Shown here piece after piece: positions 35,925 through 45,188 of a stretch of DNA of 64,000 nucleotides. Numbering within the stretch: position 1 is the stretch's first letter; each line of letters opens with the position of its first letter. The position numbers were made by a program, and so were the translations under genes. The notes under the pieces were generated by a model. That model ran no database searches. It was not told the DNA's origin and saw only the letters and a list, made by a program, of their open reading frames with translations. Source of the DNA: Campylobacter concisus UNSWCS (lineage in GTDB: Bacteria; Campylobacterota; Campylobacteria; Campylobacterales; Campylobacteraceae); contig NZ_ANNG01000019.1 of NCBI RefSeq assembly GCF_000466685.1, positions 1 through 64,000 on the forward strand, read 5' to 3'.

Positions 35925-36473
35925 CTAAACCTCTAAAACGCTGTAAATTTTAGTAAGCGACTTTAGCTTTTCGCTACCTTTTAGATCGACTAGATCTACG
36001 ATAAAGCACGCCTCTACGCAGGTTGCGTTAGTTTGATTGATAAGCTCAACTGAAGCCTTTGCAGTACCTCCAGTGGCTATGAGATCGTCCATCAAAAGCA
36101 CTCTAGCGCCTGCTTTTTCTCCAAAAGCATCGATGTGAATTTGCACTTCATCAACGCCGTATTCTAGGCTATATTTTTGAGAAAGTGTGATAAAAGGTAG
36201 TTTTTTTGGCTTGCGAATAGGTACAAAAGGCAGCCTTAGCCTTGCTGCAAGCGCCGCACCAAAGATGAAGCCACGAGACTCGATGCCAGCGATGTAGTCG
36301 ATACTAGCACCCTCATATCTATCAGCCAAATGGTCTATCAAAAAGTTAAAAGCCTCTTTGTTATTTAGTAGCGTCGTGATGTCGCGAAAGACTATGCCAG
36401 GCTTTGGAAAATCGTTTATGCAGCGAATAGAGTTTAGTAAAAATTCTTTGCCTTTTTGATCTAAAATTTTCAT
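35925..36473 (-). CDS. apt: adenine phosphoribosyltransferase
   Basis: A 182-residue purine-salvage enzyme that makes AMP from adenine and PRPP. The PRPP-binding loop is [32 protein letters not shown] and [14 protein letters not shown] are typical of Apt. It sits in the rpiB-to-ychF operon, 20 bases after the coiled-coil membrane protein. Confidence 0.95.
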   Translation of the reverse strand: MKILDQKGKEFLLNSIRCINDFPKPGIVFRDITTLLNNKEAFNFLIDHLADRYEGASIDYIAGIESRGFIFGAALAARLRLPFVPIRKPKKLPFITLSQKYSLEYGVDEVQIHIDAFGEKAGARVLLMDDLIATGGTAKASVELINQTNATCVEACFIVDLVDLKGSEKLKSLTKIYSVLEV

Positions 36474-36493
36474 AAATTTCCTTAAATTTGAGG

Positions 36494-36826
36494 TTATAGT
36501 AGCGCTTCGATCTTGCCTTCAAGCTCACGTATGCGTTGTCTTAGCTTGTCGTTTTCTAGACGGTACTGAGAATTTCTTGTGCGAAGTGAGGTTACGTCGT
36601 TTTTAGTTTTGTTTAGCTCGTCTGTCAAGATGTCGATGTTGCCTAGACTTCGTTGAAGTTGGATCTGAAATTTTCTTATGACGACCTCGGTATCTTGGAG
36701 GTTATTTTTCATAAAATCTTTTGTCGCACGCTCTTTTTTCAGAAGCGTTTTGAAGTAAAAAACCATGACGGTTAGGTAGATCGCAGCACAAACAAGAGCG
36801 GTAAAAACGATCCACTCGCCTATCAT
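36494..36826 (-). CDS. membrane-anchored coiled-coil protein
   Basis: A 110-residue protein with one N-terminal helix (residues 5-27) followed by a charged coiled coil through the C-terminus ([51 protein letters not shown]). The layout recalls small division or envelope scaffolding proteins, but I recognise no family. Its ATG overlaps the rpiB stop by four bases. Confidence 0.7.
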   Translation of the reverse strand: MIGEWIVFTALVCAAIYLTVMVFYFKTLLKKERATKDFMKNNLQDTEVVIRKFQIQLQRSLGNIDILTDELNKTKNDVTSLRTRNSQYRLENDKLRQRIRELEGKIEALL

Positions 36827-37266
36827 TTGCTTGCCTCAAGCTCTATTTTTTTGACTCTTCTTTCGTGTCTGCCGCCTGCAAACTCAGTCTTTAAAAACGC
36901 TTCAATCGCCGAGATAGCCACGCCTGCGCCAATAACCCTTGCGCCAAAAGCGATCACGTTTGCGTCGTTGTGCTCTCTAGCAAGTCTAGCGGTAAATTCG
37001 TCGTGGCAAAGGGCGCACCTTACGTTTTCGTGCCTGTTTGCAGCTATTGATATGCCTATGCCAGTGCCACAAACTAGCACGCCGTAGCAGTTAGGCTCAA
37101 GCTTGCTTGCTAGCAAATGCGCATAATCAGGGTAATCAACGCTATTTTTATCATTTGTGCCAAGATCAACTACTTCGTATCCAAGCCCTTTAATAGCCTC
37201 TTTAAGCTCGTTTTTTAGCTCAAAACCAGCGTGATCGCTAGCTAAGAAAACTTTGTCTATCTTCAT
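36823..37266 (-). CDS. rpiB: ribose-5-phosphate isomerase B
   Basis: A 147-residue RpiB/LacAB family isomerase of the pentose phosphate pathway. ASDHAGFELK at the N-terminus and VLVCGTGIGISIAANR with the catalytic Cys are diagnostic. ATG 37266 is chosen because it begins the conserved MKIDKVFLASDHAG; a start 12 codons upstream adds a non-conserved tail. First gene of the minus-strand operon. Confidence 0.93.
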   Translation of the reverse strand: MKIDKVFLASDHAGFELKNELKEAIKGLGYEVVDLGTNDKNSVDYPDYAHLLASKLEPNCYGVLVCGTGIGISIAANRHENVRCALCHDEFTARLAREHNDANVIAFGARVIGAGVAISAIEAFLKTEFAGGRHERRVKKIELEASK

Positions 37267-37375
37267 GAAAAGTCCGTTAAATTTTTTGTTGATTATAGTC
37301 AAAGTTGCATTAAAATAAAATTTTACTCTCAGCCAAAATGAAGCTATAATTTACCAAAAATTTAAAGGAGAAAAT

Positions 37376-38761
37376 GTGAAAAAAGCACTCTTTTTAGTGG
37401 CTTCTACGCTAGCCTTTGCAAATGAAAATTTGATAGAGTTCTACACAGATCAAACCATCATCACTCAAAAATTTAGTGATGCAAATAGCTCTTTTAGTGC
37501 CTTTGTGCCAGAGGGTGTGCAGAGTGAGAACATCACTATAAATGGGGATTGTGACGCGAATGCTTATCTAAAAAAGATCAGCGAAGAAAATAGCCCAAGT
37601 TACATAAAATGGAAGCAAGAAGTTGCAAATTTAAGTAACAAGCTTGAGGCACTAAATGCAAGAGGTAGGTTTATAGAGCAAGCTTTAGTAGAAGAAAACA
37701 AAAGTAACGATGTGACAAAAAGAGCTGATGAGTTTTATAAATTTAGCCTAGAAAATATCGAGAAAATTTCAGCTGCTAAAAGTGAGCTTGAAGCGCTTAA
37801 AGAAAACGAGCCAAAGAGCGAGATGGCTGGATTTTTGCAGCTTGATATGAAATTTGCTTGCGACCCAAAAGAGGCGACGCTTTCATATATGGATGATGAG
37901 GCGCCAAAGACGCTAAATGAAATTTACGCAGACACAAAAAACAAAAACATCTTGATAAAACAAGAAATTTTACTCACAAACCCATTTGCCAGTGATGTTA
38001 AAAATTTAAAGCTCGCCATCTATCCGACCAGATATCAAAAGGCGCTTGCTCCAAGCAAGTTTTACCCTTGGTACGAGGAGAGTGAGGCGGAGGCTGATGG
38101 TTACGGCGCTTCGAAAAATATGCTAAGAGCTGCGAAAGTCGCCGCTGAGGTCGCTGATATGCGTGTGCAAAGAGATGAGAATGAGTTTGCTAAAATTTGG
38201 AAGATAGATGGGATAAATTTAGCAAAAGGTGAGAGCAAATATATAACTTACGACACGCAAAAAATGGATGCAAATTTTAGCGTTTTTGCTGATTTTTACG
38301 GCTCGCTAAAGGCATATAACGTAGCTAGCTTTAAGCTAAATGATGATCTAACACCAGCTAAAACGCAGTTTTACGTTAATGGCGTGAGTGTTGGTAGTCC
38401 TAGTGAGTTTGAGATGAAAGCAAAAGATGAGCCAGTGCAGCTATTTTTAGGACAAAACGAGCTAATCGAGCTTAAAAAAGAGCGCTTAAATAAATTTAAA
38501 AAGAGCTCGCTTCTTGGCAAAGAGCGAATAAGCGAAGAGGGCTATGAGATAAGTGTCAAAAATAACTCAAGCAAGAGTGTCGATGTCACTTTGGTGGAGC
38601 GTGTGCCAGTATCTGCTGACGAGGCGGTAAAGGTCGAGATAAAGGGCTTTGATAAAAAAGATATCAGCAAAGATGGCAAGGTAGAGCTTAAATTTAGCCT
38701 TGCACCAAAAGAGGAATTTAAAAAAGAGTACTCTTATAAGATCACAAAGCCAAAAATTTAG
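37376..38761 (+). CDS. DUF4139 domain protein (mucoidy-inhibitor A-like)
   Basis: A 461-residue exported protein with a signal peptide (KKALFLVASTLAFA). A coiled-coil segment (about residues 80-145) separates the N-terminal beta domain (IEFYTDQTIITQKF, FVPEGVQSENITINGD) from a C-terminal DUF4139 beta domain, recognised by SKFYPWYEESEAE, LAKGESKYITYDT and YEISVKNNSSKSVDVTLVERVP. Family function is unknown. The start is GTG 37376 with AAAGGAGAAAAT; it is divergent from rpiB. Confidence 0.75.
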   Translation: MKKALFLVASTLAFANENLIEFYTDQTIITQKFSDANSSFSAFVPEGVQSENITINGDCDANAYLKKISEENSPSYIKWKQEVANLSNKLEALNARGRFIEQALVEENKSNDVTKRADEFYKFSLENIEKISAAKSELEALKENEPKSEMAGFLQLDMKFACDPKEATLSYMDDEAPKTLNEIYADTKNKNILIKQEILLTNPFASDVKNLKLAIYPTRYQKALAPSKFYPWYEESEAEADGYGASKNMLRAAKVAAEVADMRVQRDENEFAKIWKIDGINLAKGESKYITYDTQKMDANFSVFADFYGSLKAYNVASFKLNDDLTPAKTQFYVNGVSVGSPSEFEMKAKDEPVQLFLGQNELIELKKERLNKFKKSSLLGKERISEEGYEISVKNNSSKSVDVTLVERVPVSADEAVKVEIKGFDKKDISKDGKVELKFSLAPKEEFKKEYSYKITKPKI

Positions 38762-38781
38762 AGCAAATTTGCTCTAAATTT
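38754..38781. terminator. bidirectional palindromic terminator
   Basis: A perfect 28-base palindrome with arms AAATTTAGAGCAAA and TTTGCTCTAAATTT, spanning the stop of the DUF4139 gene and reaching the stop of the convergent site-2 protease. Confidence 0.75.
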
Positions 38782-39436
38782 AGCCGTTTATAAATGCACT
38801 TGCGATATCTAAAACGTATCTTGTCGGATAAAAGATAGTATTTTTTAAAGGCGAGACGAGGATGATGATAAGGATGACAAAGCCATATCGCGAGATGCTC
38901 TCAAGCTTCTCTGCCAGTGCGTGAAAGCCAAAATTTCTAAGAGCATACTCGAGCGCGTGAAAGCCATCAAGTGGCGGGATCGGATAGAGGTTAAATATAG
39001 CTAACATCAAATTTAAAAGCGCAAGCGTAAATAAAAACTGAAGTAAAATTTCAAAGGTTTCTATGTTTAATAGAGCCTTTAGCACAAAAAGCGATAAGAT
39101 GCCTAAGATGACGTTGTAGCAAATACCAGCTAGACTTACGTAGATAGCTGCCTTGTAGCCGCCATTTCGCACGACTGTGTAGGTATTTACAGGCACTGGT
39201 TTTGCCCAGCCAAACATCATACCAGTGCTTAGATAAAGCACCAGTGGCACGATGATAGTGCCAACAAGATCGATGTGTTTTATAGGATTTATGCTAAGTC
39301 TGCCAAGGTTTTTTGCTGTGTTGTCGCCAAATTTATAAGCGACATATCCGTGAGCGATCTCGTGGCCGACGATGGCGATTATTAAAGAGAGGACGATAGT
39401 GGCGACTTTTATGGGGTCAAAATTAGTGAAGTCCAT
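38780..39436 (-). CDS. site-2 protease family (M50) membrane protein
   Basis: A 218-residue intramembrane metalloprotease of the short M50B type. The zinc motif HEIAHG lies in the first helix (about residues 25-30) and the third ligand in NLYPIPPLDGFHAL. No PDZ domain is present, as in many stand-alone members. ATG 39436 is preferred over a TTG one codon earlier. It overlaps lepB by 14 bases; the pairing of signal peptidase and S2P suggests joint membrane-protein turnover. Confidence 0.9.
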   Translation of the reverse strand: MDFTNFDPIKVATIVLSLIIAIVGHEIAHGYVAYKFGDNTAKNLGRLSINPIKHIDLVGTIIVPLVLYLSTGMMFGWAKPVPVNTYTVVRNGGYKAAIYVSLAGICYNVILGILSLFVLKALLNIETFEILLQFLFTLALLNLMLAIFNLYPIPPLDGFHALEYALRNFGFHALAEKLESISRYGFVILIIILVSPLKNTIFYPTRYVLDIASAFING

Positions 39437-40328
39437 CAACTTCTCCTTCTTTTAAAGCTTGTTTTGTGAAAAACTCATCGTTTTCTATCGTATCTACAAA
39501 GCGTCCAATACGCTCCCAGCGCACATTGTAGTTATTGTCCCAGCTAAAATATATAAACCAAGGCTGTCCAACTATATCTTTGTAAGCCACGCTTCCCCAA
39601 AAACGGCTATCGTTTGAGTGGTCGCGGTTGTCACCTATCATAAAGTATTCATCTTTTGGCACTTTGACGTAAAAAGCGTTAAAGTTAAAATTTGGATTTT
39701 GCGGTAGTGAGCTAATGAGCGCTGGCTTCATAAAAACGTTTGATTTGTTTGTATTTAGCATGAAAACCATCTGCTCAAATAAATTTACATTTTCGTCGTA
39801 ATGGATGCCGCTAAATCTATATGGCTCTTTTATGAAAAGCTTGCCATCAAGTTCGGCTATATCGCTACACGAGTAGCCAAATTTACTATCTTTGCCGTTT
39901 AAATTTTCACGGCAGTTTGCCTTTATGAAGCTATCTCCCTCTTTTGGGCGTAGATAGAGGGCTTTTTCAGTAAAAACGATCTCGTCCTCGCTGGTTGCAA
40001 AGCAGCGCTTTACAAAGTGAGTTTTCTCATCGTTTGGATAGCGAAATACGACTATATCGCCCCTGGCAGGACCATCGCCAGTGATGAGGTGACCATTGTC
40101 ATTTAGCTCAGGTAAAATTTTCATCTCAAGCCAAGGAATTCTTGGTGTTGGTATGCCATAAACATACTTTTTAGCAAATAAAAAATCCCCAACCAAAAGC
40201 GTGTTTTTCATCGAACCAGACGGGATCACAAAGGCTTGAGCCACAAAGAAAATGACAAGCAAAACGATGATAACCGTGCCTGTCCAGCTCGAGCAAAAGT
40301 CATAAAATTTAGTAAAAGCTCTCTTCAT
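39423..40328 (-). CDS. lepB: signal peptidase I
   Basis: A 301-residue type I signal peptidase. One N-terminal helix precedes the catalytic Ser in IPSGSMKNTL; the catalytic Lys lies in FVKRC, then GDNRDHSNDSRFWG near the end. ATG 40328 lies five bases before the folD stop in this strand's order, and a longer frame starting at 40364 would overlap folD more and adds only a basic tail. The protein has an insertion of about 70 residues between the Lys box and GDNRD, in the usual non-conserved region. Confidence 0.93.
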   Translation of the reverse strand: MKRAFTKFYDFCSSWTGTVIIVLLVIFFVAQAFVIPSGSMKNTLLVGDFLFAKKYVYGIPTPRIPWLEMKILPELNDNGHLITGDGPARGDIVVFRYPNDEKTHFVKRCFATSEDEIVFTEKALYLRPKEGDSFIKANCRENLNGKDSKFGYSCSDIAELDGKLFIKEPYRFSGIHYDENVNLFEQMVFMLNTNKSNVFMKPALISSLPQNPNFNFNAFYVKVPKDEYFMIGDNRDHSNDSRFWGSVAYKDIVGQPWFIYFSWDNNYNVRWERIGRFVDTIENDEFFTKQALKEGEVDGLH

Positions 40329-40332
40329 TATC

Positions 40333-41184
40333 TCACTCTTTAATTTTTTTTGCCTGTGCAGCAAGGATTGTGTTGTTTAAAAGCATGGCTATGGTCATAG
40401 GTCCAACGCCGCCAGGAACAGGCGTGATATATGAGCATTTTGGTGCGACCTCGTCAAAATCCACATCGCCCACAAGCCTGCCATCATCAAGTCTATTTAT
40501 GCCCACATCAATGACTACCGCGCCATCTTTTACCATATCAGCCTTTAAGAAAAATGGCTTGCCAATGGCTGCAACGATGAGGTCAGCATTTTTGCAAATT
40601 TCTTTTAAATTTTTAGTCTTGCTGTGTGTCACTGTAACCGTTGCAGAGGCATTTAGGAGTAAATTTGCCATAGGTTTGCCAACGATGTTGCTTCTGCCGA
40701 TCACCACCGCATTTAGCCCAGCTACTTCTATGCCATACTCTTTTAAAATCTCCATCACGCCAAGCGGTGTGCAAGGCACGAAGCCATCAAGCCCGCTAAC
40801 AAGCTTGCCAACATTTACAGCGTGAAAGCCATCTACATCTTTTCGTGGATCGATCGCTGCGAGCACGACGTTTGTATCGATGTGCTTTGGCAGTGGTAGC
40901 TGAACCAAGATGCCATGGATGCTATCGTCTAAATTTAGCACGTTTATAAGGGCAAGTAGCTCGTTTTGGGTTGTATTTTCACTTAGACGGTGAGCTACGC
41001 TTTTTATGCCGTATTCGTTGCAGGCTTTCTCTTTGGCTCTAACGTATGTTTGAGATGCCTTATCTTCGCCGACCAAGACGACGGCTAAGGTTGGCTCGAC
41101 ACCAAATTTCTTTAGCTCATCAGCTCTTACTTTTACGCTTTCTTTGACCTTTAAAGATACGGCTTTTCCGTCTAAAATTTTCAT
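40333..41184 (-). CDS. folD: methylenetetrahydrofolate dehydrogenase / cyclohydrolase
   Basis: A 283-residue bifunctional folate enzyme. The signatures [43 protein letters not shown] and [16 protein letters not shown] are all visible. It lies first in a minus-strand folD-lepB-S2P operon. ATG 41184 begins the conserved MKILDGKAV. Confidence 0.95.
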   Translation of the reverse strand: MKILDGKAVSLKVKESVKVRADELKKFGVEPTLAVVLVGEDKASQTYVRAKEKACNEYGIKSVAHRLSENTTQNELLALINVLNLDDSIHGILVQLPLPKHIDTNVVLAAIDPRKDVDGFHAVNVGKLVSGLDGFVPCTPLGVMEILKEYGIEVAGLNAVVIGRSNIVGKPMANLLLNASATVTVTHSKTKNLKEICKNADLIVAAIGKPFFLKADMVKDGAVVIDVGINRLDDGRLVGDVDFDEVAPKCSYITPVPGGVGPMTIAMLLNNTILAAQAKKIKE

Positions 41185-41267
41185 ATTCGATCCTTACTTA
41201 AAAGCTTTTTTAATCACAAGGGTGGTATCATACCTAAAAATAAATTAAATTTTTAAAAGAGAGGTTT

Positions 41268-41888
41268 ATGAGGTCTGTTTTTTTGATTTTGCTTTTTTGC
41301 GTGGCGATTTTTGGTGCTGATTTTATCACAAAGACCGAATACGCCAAGATGCTCTACCTAAATCCACGTGGCATAGGCTGTGATAAATGTCACGGCGCAA
41401 AGGGCGAGGGCAGCCTAATCTCTAAATACAAGCACTTTGACAAAAAAGCAAACAAAACGGTCGATGATGAGCTTAGAGCGCCAAAGATAAACGATATAGA
41501 TTTTGAAAGCTTTAAAGCAGCTCTTACAAAGCCAAAAGGCGTCATGCCAAGCTATTTTTTGACAGACGAGGAGACGACTATACTTTATGAATACATCACA
41601 AATCAGATGAAAACTCCTGCAAAAGCGGCAAAAGTAGCACCCAAAAATTTAGCTAAGCCAGCCACTCCTGCTGCTACGCAAAAACAGCCTGAACCTGCCA
41701 AAGCCGCCCCAAGCGCAAAAGCAGTAGAGCCAGCCACCGCGCAGGCACAAAAGGCCCCAGTAAAACCAGCTGATCCCGCAAAGTCAGCCACTGCGCAGGC
41801 ACCAAAGTCACCAGCAAAGCCAGTAATAAATCAAAAAGATAATCAAAAGACAAATTTAAAAACACAAAATCAAAAGGATAAAAAATGA
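41268..41888 (+). CDS. monohaem c-type cytochrome with Ala/Pro/Lys tail
   Basis: A 206-residue exported protein. After a signal peptide ([15 protein letters not shown]) comes a class I cytochrome c domain of about 85 residues with one haem motif, CDKCH (residues 38-42), and a likely axial Met in [12 protein letters not shown]. About residues 110-206 form a low-complexity tail with imperfect repeats of the type [10 protein letters not shown] / [10 protein letters not shown], ending in a Lys/Gln/Asn-rich stretch. Such tails often span peptidoglycan or interact with the wall. It overlaps hemL by four bases (ATGA). Confidence 0.8.
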   Translation: MRSVFLILLFCVAIFGADFITKTEYAKMLYLNPRGIGCDKCHGAKGEGSLISKYKHFDKKANKTVDDELRAPKINDIDFESFKAALTKPKGVMPSYFLTDEETTILYEYITNQMKTPAKAAKVAPKNLAKPATPAATQKQPEPAKAAPSAKAVEPATAQAQKAPVKPADPAKSATAQAPKSPAKPVINQKDNQKTNLKTQNQKDKK

Positions 41889-43168
41889 CAAATAAAGAGG
41901 CATTTAGTGAAGCTAAAAAATATATCCCAGGCGGCGTAAATTCACCTGTTCGTGCATTTGGTAGCGTTGGAGGCGAGCCTGTGATGATAGATCACGCAAA
42001 GGGCGCTTATCTATACGACGTTGAGGGCAAAAAGTACCTTGACTTTATCCAAAGCTGGGGTCCGCTCATCTTTGGTCACTGCGACAAAGATATCGAAGAG
42101 GCGATCATCTCTGCTGTAAAACAAGGCGTATCTTACGGCGCTCCCTCACCAAAAGAGACCGCTCTAGCAAAGCTAATATGTGATGAGTTTAAACAAATAG
42201 ATAAAATTCGCTTCGTTAGCTCTGGCACGGAGGCTACCATGAGCGCTATCAGAGTGGCTAGAGGATATGCCAAAAAAGATGGACTTATCAAATTTGAAGG
42301 CTGCTACCACGGGCACAGCGACGCACTTCTTATCAAGGCAGGAAGTGGCGCTACGACATACGGCAACGCTTCGAGCGGCGGCGTGCCACAAGATGTTGTG
42401 AAAAATACATTTTTGGCTATCTACAACGATATAGAGAGCGTAAAAGCCATTTTTGAGAACAACAAAGACAAAATAGGCGTCGTCATAATCGAGCCAATCG
42501 CTGGAAATATGGGGCTTGTGCCAGCTGATAAGAAATTTTTACATGAGCTTAGAGAGCTTTGCGATAAATTTGGCGCTGTGCTCATTCTTGATGAGGTTAT
42601 GAGCGGCTTTAGGGCTTCTTGCCTTGGCTCATATCCATTTCACGAGGTGGATGCCGATCTTGTCACATTTGGCAAGGTTATAGGCGGAGGCATGAACGTC
42701 GCTGCATTTGGTGGCAAAGCTGAAATCATGGACTGCCTAAGCCCAGAAGGCGCTGTCTATCAAGCAGGCACGCTAAGTGGTAACCCAGTGGCGATGAGCG
42801 CTGGTATAGCGGCAATTTCAAAGATAAATAGCGATGTAAATTTATATGCTAGACTTGAAAAACTTGCACTAAAACTAATGGACGGCTTCAAAGAGGCAGC
42901 AAAAAGCGCTGGCATCACTATCCAAACCGAGGTTCGTGGCTCGATGTTTGGCTACTTTTTTACAGAGCATGCAGTAAAAAACTACGATGATGCGCTAAAA
43001 AGCGATACAAAACTCTTTGCTAAATTTCACCAAGCGATGCTTAAGCGTGGAATTTATCTTGCACCTAGCCAGTTTGAGACTGGATTTATCTGTGATGCGA
43101 TGAGTGAAGCTGATATCGATCTAGCGGTAAACGCAGCTAAAGAGGCATTTATGGAGATAAAAGCTTAA
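41885..43168 (+). CDS. hemL: glutamate-1-semialdehyde 2,1-aminomutase
   Basis: A 427-residue PLP enzyme of the C5 pathway to 5-aminolevulinate and haem. The PLP lysine lies in [44 protein letters not shown] and LDEVMSGFR are family signatures. Start and stop overlap both neighbours (ATGA upstream, TAATG downstream), so it is embedded in an operon with the cytochrome and the AtpZ-like protein. Confidence 0.95.
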   Translation: MTNKEAFSEAKKYIPGGVNSPVRAFGSVGGEPVMIDHAKGAYLYDVEGKKYLDFIQSWGPLIFGHCDKDIEEAIISAVKQGVSYGAPSPKETALAKLICDEFKQIDKIRFVSSGTEATMSAIRVARGYAKKDGLIKFEGCYHGHSDALLIKAGSGATTYGNASSGGVPQDVVKNTFLAIYNDIESVKAIFENNKDKIGVVIIEPIAGNMGLVPADKKFLHELRELCDKFGAVLILDEVMSGFRASCLGSYPFHEVDADLVTFGKVIGGGMNVAAFGGKAEIMDCLSPEGAVYQAGTLSGNPVAMSAGIAAISKINSDVNLYARLEKLALKLMDGFKEAAKSAGITIQTEVRGSMFGYFFTEHAVKNYDDALKSDTKLFAKFHQAMLKRGIYLAPSQFETGFICDAMSEADIDLAVNAAKEAFMEIKA

Positions 43169-43449
43169 TGGCAAAATTTAAGATAAAAGATATCGTAGCA
43201 GGGGCTGAGCAGCTAAGCCTCGGCGTTTCAATCGTAGTTGCGATCTTGCTTGGCACTGGGCTAGGATATCTTGTAAAAAAGGCTACAAATTTCACGCCAG
43301 CGCTTTGGATAGGCTTTGCTATTGGCATCGCAGCTGCCATTTTAAATGTCTATAAAGCCTATAAAGCACAGGTTAAAAGCCTAGATGAGCTAAAGGACGA
43401 GACTAGATATAAAGGCTACACAAAAGACGATGATGACGAGGACGATTAG
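43168..43449 (+). CDS. AtpZ/AtpI family membrane protein
   Basis: A 93-residue protein with two membrane helices separated by a short loop (SIVVAILLGTGLGYLVKK and PALWIGFAIGIAAAILNVYKAY), the AtpZ/AtpI pattern; such proteins assist F-type ATPase c-ring assembly or Mg uptake. The acidic tail ends in DDDDEDD. Coupled to hemL by a TAATG overlap. Confidence 0.8.
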   Translation: MAKFKIKDIVAGAEQLSLGVSIVVAILLGTGLGYLVKKATNFTPALWIGFAIGIAAAILNVYKAYKAQVKSLDELKDETRYKGYTKDDDDEDD

Positions 43450-43951
43450 CAGGCTTTTTATTTGCTACTTTGCGCTTTGGCTAGCCTTTAGCGCGGTTGG
43501 CAAATTTATATCAAATCAATTTTTTATAAGCTCGCAAATTTCATTTTTTGCCTCGCTTATCATCCTAACGGCTAGCTTTTTTGCCTATAAAAATCGCATA
43601 AACTCAAGGCTAGAAAATGCAAGAGATGAAATTTTAGCCAAGATAGAAGAAGAGGACGAAGAGGATGAAGAAATTTTGCCCCAAAATGAGGCAAAAGAGC
43701 TTAGCCTAAAAGATGAAAAGGCAAGGCTAAAAAAGCAGAAATTTTCATTTAAAGATAGAAGCTTTGTGGCGGCATTTATGCCTTATCGTTTGGTCGCTTA
43801 CGCGATACTTTTTTTTGGATTTATATTTTTAAAAAATGAAAATTTACTAAACGTGCCTGGCTTTTTAGTGGGGCTTGCTCCGATGCCTATTGGAGCTTTT
43901 ATCTTTGGGATAATGCAAAATAATTTGAGAAAGGACGCAGATGGCAAGTAG
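43430..43951 (+). CDS. hypothetical membrane protein
   Basis: A 173-residue protein with two helices near the N-terminus (about 8-25 and 32-52), a strongly charged middle (EEEDEEDEEILPQNEAKEL) and two helices at the C-terminus. It overlaps the AtpZ-like gene by 20 bases and the MFS gene by 11. A T8 run inside the gene encodes Leu-Phe-Phe and is in frame. Function unknown. Confidence 0.7.
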   Translation: MMTRTISRLFICYFALWLAFSAVGKFISNQFFISSQISFFASLIILTASFFAYKNRINSRLENARDEILAKIEEEDEEDEEILPQNEAKELSLKDEKARLKKQKFSFKDRSFVAAFMPYRLVAYAILFFGFIFLKNENLLNVPGFLVGLAPMPIGAFIFGIMQNNLRKDADGK

Positions 43952-45185
43952 CTTTAGGATCATTCGCTCGATGGGGCCGCTATTTTTAGGTATGAGCCTA
44001 CTTTTTATAGGTAATGGCCTAGTCATCGCATCTTGTAGTGCGCTTCTTAAGCAAAATGGCGTAGGCGAGCTTGCGATTGGACTAATTAACACTGGATTTT
44101 TTATAGGAGCGTTAATTAGCACGATCACAGCGCACAGGATCATCTCAACCACCGGCCACATCAGAGCTTTTGCTATCTTTTCAGCTATCTTTGCAGTCTC
44201 AGCCATGCTTCACGCCATAAGTGAAAATTTGATATTTTGGGCGATTTTGCGAGCCTTTTTGGGATATTGCTACTACGCACTTTTGATGGTTATAGAGAGC
44301 TGGCTAAACGCTAAGATCCCAAACAAGATAAGATCGCGCGTCATCGCCTTTTACGAGTGCGTTTTCTACACGAGCTTTGGACTTGGAATTTTGATCTTAG
44401 CGCTTGATCTTAGCGCATTTGAAATTTTCATCATCAGCGCAGCCTTTATCATGCTCTCAAGCATACCTTTAAATTTAATCCGTATCAACCAGCCTCAAAT
44501 CCCGCAGCGCCAACCCATAAACATCCCAAAAATTTTTGGTATCGTCCCACTTGCCCTTGTGGGAGCGCTAGTTGCAGGACTTGCGATAAATGGCTTTTTT
44601 TCGATGGCAAGCCTCTTTGTCTTGCTTCAAGGATATAGCGCAAAAGAGGCGTCATTTTTTATGACCATAGCGATGGCTGGGGGCTTTTTGGCTCAAACAT
44701 TTATCGGAGGCTTTTCAGATAAATACGGCAGACGCCCAGCGCTCTTGCTTTGTAGCGCCGTGGCATTAGTTAGTGCGGCACTCTTTTTGCTAAATGGCTC
44801 AAATTTGATCATTCAATACATACTTTCATTTTTCTTTGGCGGTGGCATTTTTTGCACATACGGACTTTCGCTCGCTAGGGCAAATGACGAGATCACAGAC
44901 AAGACAAAGAGCGTCCAAGTGGCGCGTGCGCTGCTTTTTAGCTACTCTTTTGCCTCGCTTTTCTCGCCACTTCTTATGAGCTATGCGATGAAAATTTTTG
45001 GCGCATTTGGCTTTATCTATGTCTATTTGGTGCTTTATGTTGGGCTTATTTTATTTGCACTAACGCAAAAGACCATACCACAGCACATGAGAAAAGAGTA
45101 CAACGACAGGCTCGTTGCAAGGACGGCTGGCATAGCTACTATTCAGCAAAATGGCAATTTTGCCGATAGAGAAAATAAAAAGTAG
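43941..45185 (+). CDS. MFS family transporter
   Basis: A 414-residue protein with about twelve helices. The central loop holds GGFSDKYGRRPALLLCSA, the conserved MFS motif A (G-x-x-x-D-x-x-GRR). It resembles the YcaD-type branch of small MFS transporters. The substrate is unknown. It lies in the hemL operon and is followed after three bases by the FliK-like gene. Confidence 0.85.
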   Translation: MASSFRIIRSMGPLFLGMSLLFIGNGLVIASCSALLKQNGVGELAIGLINTGFFIGALISTITAHRIISTTGHIRAFAIFSAIFAVSAMLHAISENLIFWAILRAFLGYCYYALLMVIESWLNAKIPNKIRSRVIAFYECVFYTSFGLGILILALDLSAFEIFIISAAFIMLSSIPLNLIRINQPQIPQRQPINIPKIFGIVPLALVGALVAGLAINGFFSMASLFVLLQGYSAKEASFFMTIAMAGGFLAQTFIGGFSDKYGRRPALLLCSAVALVSAALFLLNGSNLIIQYILSFFFGGGIFCTYGLSLARANDEITDKTKSVQVARALLFSYSFASLFSPLLMSYAMKIFGAFGFIYVYLVLYVGLILFALTQKTIPQHMRKEYNDRLVARTAGIATIQQNGNFADRENKK

Positions 45186-45188
45186 AAA

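Noticed and set aside
43809-43816. T8 run in the hypothetical membrane gene as a phase-variation tract
   Set aside because: It keeps the frame, A/T runs of this length are common in this genome, and there is no sign of an alternative product.
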